A stretch of 64,000 bases of DNA from Phanerodontia chrysosporium (Eukaryota; Basidiomycota; Agaricomycetes; Polyporales; Phanerochaetaceae), in assembly GCA_001910725.1 (NCBI GenBank), contig MJGA01000027.1, positions 348,585 through 412,584 on the forward strand. The letters run 5' to 3'. Of this stretch, positions 58,176-64,000 are shown piece by piece (the first letter of the stretch is position 1; every line of letters begins with the position of its first letter). The notes under the pieces were generated by a model. It was not told the DNA's origin and did not search any database. It was given only the letters and a program-made list of their open reading frames with translations. The translations under genes were made by a program, and so were the position numbers.

Positions 58176-59505
58176 TCACTCGACGATCCTTTTGAACTTG
58201 CGGAGCTCGTCCGCGGACATACCCCACCTCTCTGCAAGAGCGTCGTCGCCACCTGCTTTCTTGGTCTGCTCATGCAGGTATGCTGACAGTGCCCGCTTCT
58301 GCTCGAGTGTGAGCTCGCCTTTGCAGCTGGTGATGTACGTGAACAGCACACTGAGCGACGATCGTGAGCGACTCCTCTCGGTCTCCACATCCGAACAGCG
58401 ATGCTTACTGTACAAGCTTCTCCTCAAACTCCGCATCGCCGAGCTTCTCGCCGTCTGCGCCATGCGGAACAGGGCTGACGAGCGCATCGAGCAGCGCCTG
58501 GAGGAGACCGCGGTTCTCGAGTGCTTCGCGGGTGAGCTCGGATGTTGAGAACGACGACGGGTCGGCCGCCATTGACGCGTGCGAGTTCGGATGTACGGGG
58601 TCCTGCGTTTGCTGCCCGCTCTCTGTGGGGTGCAGCGTGACGCTGCGGTTGTCGTTCGCAGCAGCGGCAGCGGCTGCCTGTGGGTTCGGCGGGTTCTGGC
58701 GCGGCGCCTCGGGGGTCGTGGGGATGAGAAGCGCGTTCAGCAGGAATGCGACCTTGCGCCGGACAGAGATGTCCGAGTCTTGCAGTGCGCTCCGGAGTGC
58801 GTCCCACCCGTTCGCGTCCTGGAACTGCCGCAGCGCAGGTTGGCTGTGCTTCGTAAGCCCAGAGAGAGCATAGACGGCCTTGGAGCGCAGCTTTGGCGAG
58901 CCGTTGGTGGGGTCAAGGAAGGAAAGCAGGGCGTTCATGGGTGATAGTGCCAGGTACTATGGAAAAGAGTTAGAGATGTTTTGCGTGAGACCAGCTGAGA
59001 GGCAGCTTACAGCGTTTTGCGCCGCTGGGTTGTTTTGTACTGCAGTGCCAACTATCCACAACGTCTGGGTCTTGATATCGTTTGATGATGACGAGGAGGT
59101 AATCAGGTTGTGCAGAGGCTCCCACATGTTGAGCTTGACGAGGTCTGCATGCTTGTGGTTAATATCCGATATACAGGACTTGGACGAGGTCTGACAAACC
59201 GTTTGCATTGTCGATGTGCTCGATGAGCTACATACAATCAAGATGTCAGCAGACAGACGCAGGTCACTAATTGCCTGAAGACGCACCATCTCAAAGTTAT
59301 CAAGAGCCTCCAGCCTCTCATCCTCTGTGCGCTTTTCGTCCACAGCGATGGCAAGGTTCTCCCTCATGAGCTCAGAATCGGGCTTGCCCAAGATCATATC
59401 AATGATCCCAGGGTCCAGATCCTTGCGAGGCTGGGATGGTTGCGCCGGCTGCGAAGGGGCATCGCCGGTCGAGTTTTCGATACTCCATCTAAGAAGGGAC
59501 TGCAT
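58176..59505 (-). CDS. FES1: Hsp70 nucleotide exchange factor Fes1
   Basis: Armadillo-type factor that releases ADP from cytosolic Hsp70. It begins at ATG 59505 (MQSLLRWSIENSTGDAPSQP). Order: LDPGIIDMILGKPDSELMRE, LDNFEM|LIEHIDNANDLVKL, NMWEPLHNLITSS, LWIVGTAVQNNPAAQNAYLA, and LSPMNALLSFLDPTNGSPKL. Next is RSKAVYALSGLTKHSQPALR, a Pro/Ala-rich loop, and the C-terminal part CKGELTLEQKRALSAYLHEQ with RKFKRIVE. Five exons are inferred, with the last starting at TGTGCTGTTC after a GTAAGC donor. The frame is intact throughout. It converges on GH115, with only about 150 bases between the stops. Confidence 0.92.
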
Positions 59506-60220
59506 GCCGTTCTGTCAGTCAAAAGCAGGTTCAGAAGACGGTTGATATGGCAAAGCCAGAGAGAGATGTGGTGTGCAGAGATACAACGGTGTGGCAGGGA
59601 GAGTGACTTACGGACGGTGCTGGTGGAGAGAGGATTACTTTGAGTGCTCTGTGCAAACTCGAAGCAGCTCGAAGGTGTGCGAACCGTTCGGTTTGATTGA
59701 TGCGCCATCAAAGCATCGCTGATCGACGCGCATCTCGTCTTTGGCTTGAGTCGCTGTGGGCGTCGACTGGAGCACACAAACCCTCACTCGTGTCGAGCAC
59801 ATGTCAGAAACACAAACAGGTCAGCAACAGGATGACAACCATTGTTGCAGTAGCGTCTCATGACCACTATTCAGCTTTCGCAACTCAGGACAACTCTTGT
59901 CCGGCTAGCCTATTCGACACCACGATGCAGTCACGTAGAATCAGTTAGTTTTCGTGGCTCAGGCATGACTTCTGCCGACTAAGGAAGCACTGCCGCACCA
60001 TTCATGGCCAGCCCTGTTTGAGGGCTGACTGAATGTAGCGAAGGCTGTCAATGTCTCGGTAGAGACGAGGCTGGCAAGAAGCCTGCTGACAGTTCTGGGG
60101 ATACAGGACGTGCCGTAGACTCCCTGTAGGTTCCAACTCCTCTGCTTGCGCTGTCATCTGCTCTCGTTGCTTTATTTGTTGTCGCTCTTTTCTCCCACTG
60201 CAGTCTCTCGTTCTACAATA
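59506..60220. promoter_or_regulatory. Divergent intergenic region, FES1 to membrane protein
   Basis: Both start codons face away from this stretch. No gene recognised. Confidence 0.4.
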
Positions 60221-61461
60221 ATGGCCCCCGTATCCTCAGCCACCGTTACATCCTCCGACTCTGGAATCGTCAACGCAGATTCTATACATACTACTATGGA
60301 GAAATTCAGGGAGCAAAGTCCCCAGCTCTTCTGGCTTGTCGTCTGCGTCTTTACTTTCTCCTTCGGACTCTCGGCGATCTACATCTGCTACAAGATCGTC
60401 ATGCTTATATGGAAAGGCCCCACCTGGACGGACGACCCGCGACTCATACCCCCGCCAAAGGACCTGGCAAGGACATACTCAAGTAGGCTCCCGAGCCGGT
60501 CAAATACTACACTCAGTCGTGCGGATACAGCAAGGTTCAAGGTACGAGACTTCACCCTGGCTGTGCCGGACCAGGCTAACTGATGACGATCGTCCATCAG
60601 CGTCAGCTCTTAGAGCAAGACCGAAAGCTAGACCTCATCCCTACCGCCGTGGAGAAGCCGGCTACAATGACGAGGCGGTCTTGGACGCGATCGTTGCTTG
60701 CTCGCGCTTCCCCTCGGGGTTCCACTCTGGAGATCTGGCTAGGGGACCACCTCGAGACCAGCAAGGATCTGGGCGGAACCGCCACGACCAGCTCGTCCTT
60801 CTCGTCCTTGTCTGAGAAGCAGGACCTTGCTGCGCCTGCGCCATGTCTCGTGAAAGGCACCGGCCTCGCCTGTCCTCCTCCAAAGGCCGTCGTACAAAGC
60901 GCCGTCACCGAGGCACCCGTCGACAGCAAGCGTCTGTCCGACGCCTCAGAAGCCTCCGTGTACTCCCAAGAGTCCGCGACGAGCACGCTCGCCGAACGCA
61001 CGCACGGCAGCCCGCCGCGCGAGCCGGACGACTCCGTCCCCTCCATCATCGTGCAGTCCCCCGACACGCCCGCGCGCACATACGCGCTGCCCGCGCTGTC
61101 CGCGCCGCCCACCCCGCGCACGCCGGACTCGCCGACGCCCGCGCCGCGCCGCGCGTCCGCGCAGGACCTGCTACAGGTGCCCGTGCGCACGCCCGGCGCG
61201 AGCCGCGCGCGCCCGCGGCCGCCGAGCTTCGCGAGCTCGCGCGGCACGTCGCACGCCACCGGCCGCCGCTTCGCACTCGCGCCACCGCCGCCGCCCTCGC
61301 GCAGGACGGCAGCTGGGCGTGCGGCCGGGAAGGAAAATGCGGGGAGGCCTGCGGGCGAGCGCGCGAAGGCGGGTGCTCCGGCGCCCGCTCCGACCAGGGC
61401 ACCGCTTGCTAACAAAGGGAGCATGAAGGGCACCGCGCCGTCGTCGGCTTGGAGGTTCTAG
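60221..61461 (+). CDS. Single-pass membrane protein with long disordered tail
   Basis: Exon 1 60221-60541 starts MAPVSSATVTSSDSG and contains one hydrophobic helix, LFWLVVCVFTFSFGLSAIYI, then a basic-Pro segment PTWTDDPRLIPPPKDLA. A GTACGA donor and CATCAG or GCGTCAG acceptor keep phase 0 into exon 2 (about 60601-61461). Exon 2 encodes a Ser/Pro/Ala-rich, probably disordered tail (SVYSQESATSTLAERTHGSP, PPTPRTPDSPTPAPRR). The first 35 codons of exon 2 read more naturally in a different frame (GYNDEAVLDAIVACSRF), so a one-base error near 60710 is possible. No family recognised. Confidence 0.6.
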
Positions 61462-61915
61462 TGTGATGGTGGGGTGGGCTCTTGTGTTCTCTTTTGCTAT
61501 GACGACCTCGGGGGTCGCTCTCGGCGGAAGGCTCCATTTCCCGCTGTGTACTGTTGCAACGCTGCTCCTATGTGCTGTATACTGTTGTCGATGTTAGTTA
61601 CCACGCTATTGTCTCCACCTGCTTTCGATGCACCATACTCTGACACATGATATCTCGATCGGCCAGGGTTCTTTCATTGTGCTGGACCTCATGCAGCCGT
61701 GACGGGCACATCGGTGTGATGATGAGCATGAGATTGGGTAGTCCTATTACATGAAAGTTACAGAATACATAAGCAGATGTGCATGCGACAAGACCCGACA
61801 ACAGCAGTACAAAACAAAGGACGACAATCGAAAGCATGCCATGGCAGACCACCCAACACGAGTTACAGGTCCATCTCCTCCCTCCATCTTCTCCCCTCGC
61901 CGGCGCCCTGTACGC
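61462..61915. other. Convergent intergenic region
   Basis: 3' flanks of two genes. No gene recognised. Confidence 0.45.
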
Positions 61916-63620
61916 CTACCGTATCCCAAACTTGCCCGAGAACGAGGCCGCCGCCTTCGCAGGCAGCGCGGGCGCGCTCCAGACCTTCCACATCTTCATC
62001 GCCTCCTCGGCGGGGCAGATCGTGAAGACCATCGTGCCGTCGGGGCTGAGCAGCTGTGGCCGACGGCGCCCGCGTGGGCAGCGACGCTGAGCAAGCGGCA
62101 GCCGCTCGGGAACGCGTGCACGGTGATGCTGTTCGTGTACGGCGTGGGCACCGCGACGGGGCGGCCGCCCGCGGCGCGCGGCGCGCGGGGGTCCCAGCTC
62201 GTGCCGTGCGTGCTCAGCAGCTCCTTCGCGTGCGGCGACCACTGCAGCGACGTGACCGCCGTGTGCAGCGGCAGCACGTGCTGCGGGTGCGCGATCGGTG
62301 CCGTCGCCTTCGTCGTGAACACGCGGATCTTGCCGTCTGGGTATGTTGAGCCCGTTGCGAGCAGGTCCGGCTGCCACGGACACCATGCGAGAGCCTGCAC
62401 GGGTCAGCGAGCGCCACACACGCGCAAAGGGGAGCGCACGCTACCTTCACCGGCGCACCGTGCTTGATGCGCCCGCCCATCTTCTTGCAGTCGCCCAGCG
62501 GCCGGTTCGCGCGCACGTCCCAGATGTATACGACGCCCTGCTGATCGCTTGTCGCGAGGTAGTTTCCGTCCGGCTGAACCGCACGCCGTGCACCTTGCTG
62601 CGGTGCTGCTCGAGCCGCGTCGATGCATGTGCTTCTCGCGAATCGTAGAACTCGATCGTGCCCCCGTCCGAGCCCACCGCGACCACCGGCCCTCGCCAGT
62701 CCATGCCGCCAACGGCATCCCAATCCTGGTCCCGCCACTCCCGCACCTGCTCGCCCGTGCCCGCATCCCAGAGCTGGATCGAGCCGAGCGTCGTCCCCAC
62801 AGCGATCTCACGCGGGCTGTCGACGCTCCACTGCACGCTCGTGGGGCGCCCCTGCGACGCCTTCGTGATTTTGCACAGGTGCGTGATGACACGGCTGTCG
62901 AGGTCCTGGTAGTAGACGTCCTTCCCGCACGCGACGGCGATCTGGTTGCGCCGCGACCAGGTGAGGGGATACGCGAAGGGGTCCGCGGGCACGCCGGGCC
63001 CGTCGAGGGCGAGCACGAACTGCTTGCGGGCGCCGAGGTTCGCGACGCACGACGTCGCGGACACCGTCGTCGTCTTCGCGAGCAGCTGCGAGAAGTTGGC
63101 GCGGAGGTGGTTGTAGTCGGACGAGTCGGCTACGGCGGCGTTGGGGTCCGTGAAGCGCAGTACGCGGTCGTCGATGAGCCCGAAGACGTTGGCGATCCGC
63201 CGCGTGCGCGGCGTGATGTTCAGGGGCGCTTGGATCTCGGGTCTGGAGGAGATGAAACGATCACCCTGGGAGAGATTCGATGAGCAAAGCACGCGGGGGA
63301 CATTGGGCTGCCACGCACCGAGGGCTGCACGCGCACAGCCGCGGACGAAGGGCCTGCAATACCTCAGACTGCAAGTCTCCGACACCGAGGACACCCTCCG
63401 CCGTTTGGACGAGTACGCGTTCGTTACTGACGACGGTGCCCATGTTCGTTTTCGGCGGGGGTAACGCAGAGGTCGGTGGGGATGTTGCCCTCCATGAGTC
63501 GGGCGAGGAGGTCGTCGTGGTATGGTCGAGAAGATAGACGCCGACACAACCCAGTGATGCGATCTCGACCCGTTCCCACGCATGGCGACTGGCGACGGGC
63601 GTTGCACCGACAGCAACAAC
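61916..63620 (-). CDS. Cdc20/Cdh1-family APC/C activator (possibly meiosis-type)
   Basis: WD40 adaptor that recruits substrates to the anaphase-promoting complex. Signatures: a C-box, GDRFISSRPEIQAPLNI, just before the propeller. Then TPRTRRIANVFGLIDDRVLR, AYPLTWSRRNQIAVACGKDV, WDAGTGEQVREWRDQDWDAV, and DGNYLATSDQQGVVYIWDV. Next GGRIKHGAPVK|ALAWCPWQPD, DGKIRVFTT, and EEAMKMWKVW. The extreme C-terminus is GKFGIR, the IR tail that docks on Apc3. An intron splits APVK and ALAW. Two one-base losses interrupt the frame (near 62573 at AGC-CCG-GAC and near 62050 at TGC-CTC-AGC); an extra C in each restores the family sequence. The divergent N-terminus and long spacing suggest an Ama1/Mfr1-like meiotic form, but that is weak inference. 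The 5' boundary is uncertain. Confidence 0.82.
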
Positions 63621-64000
63621 CGACATGTCTCACCGATATTCCGCTAGCACGTACGTTACGACCAGGACGCATGCTGCACCATGCTTGATAAGGACGACGA
63701 AGTCTACACGACCGTCACTGCCTGCTGCAGCAATATATTTGGTGAGAATATTCACCCTTCTCCCTCCCTTCTAGATGACTGGCGGGAGTCCTTCCATTCG
63801 ATTCAGGACACTTTCGTTCGAGACCATTTCTGAGCAATCCTGACATGGCCCTTGCTGAATCCTCGTCCGCACACAGACCTTGCCCTATATCCTATCATCG
63901 CCTCGCTTACCATCGACGCTTCGACCTTACCTAAAATGTACAGTGCTTTGCTTTGCTCGGCGGTACGACACATGTCAGAATACTGCGACGCCTCACCATC
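63621..64000. other. Right edge, upstream of the APC/C activator
   Basis: Probably holds the 5' exon or promoter of the activator gene. No other gene recognised. Confidence 0.35.

Noticed and set aside
60603..61433. 276-codon minus-strand frame opposite the membrane protein tail
   Set aside because: It is the mirror of a Pro/Ala/Ser-rich coding stretch and reads as Gly/Ala/Arg low complexity.

Overview
This window comes from a filamentous basidiomycete, most likely a wood-decay Agaricomycete. The evidence is GC-rich coding DNA, many short introns of about 45-65 nt with GTRNGT...YAG borders, several F-box/LRR paralogues, a secreted GH115 glucuronidase, and small Zn2Cys6 and GPI-anchored proteins. 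I rebuilt the gene models by reading across introns, because nearly all genes are split. Protein-family names come from sequence memory and motifs, not from a database search.

Layout. 0-16 kb: the 5' part of a Na+/H+ exchanger leaves the left edge. It is followed by a dispersed family of five F-box/LRR-type genes or fragments. Interspersed with them are a tRNA-Ser(UGA), translation factor eEF1B-beta, a GPI-anchored secreted protein, an atypical G-protein alpha subunit and a DUF202-type membrane protein. 16-28.6 kb: tRNA-Ser(AGA) with a nearby tRNA fragment, a cytidine/deoxycytidylate-type deaminase, the large CHO2 phosphatidylethanolamine methyltransferase gene, a tiny Zn2Cys6 protein, a SET5-type methyltransferase, a divergent ALKBH6/MPP6 pair, and tRNA-Arg(CCU). 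28.6-36.6 kb is gene-poor and holds one recognisable proline-rich gene. 36.6-43.6 kb: DCN1, an RNase P/MRP subunit, a DHHC palmitoyltransferase and ornithine aminotransferase. 43.6-48 kb is gene-poor apart from a second tiny Zn2Cys6 gene. 48-64 kb: two multi-pass membrane proteins on opposite strands, a small single-pass protein, GH115, FES1 convergent to it, a single-pass protein with a disordered tail, and a Cdc20-like APC/C activator.

The genes do not form one pathway. Most are housekeeping functions: translation, lipid methylation, RNA processing, neddylation, palmitoylation, chaperone nucleotide exchange and cell cycle. The rapidly evolving material is the F-box family, the Zn2Cys6 mini-proteins and the odd G-alpha.

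A strong technical theme is single-base reading-frame breaks in otherwise well-conserved genes (eEF1B, G-alpha, Cdc20-like and others). Several sit in C/G runs that look one base short, which points to consensus errors rather than pseudogenes. Several neighbouring genes are clean (GH115, palmitoyltransferase, aminotransferase, DCN1, SET5, MPP6). I found no CRISPR array, rRNA, complete transposon or convincing new multi-gene system.
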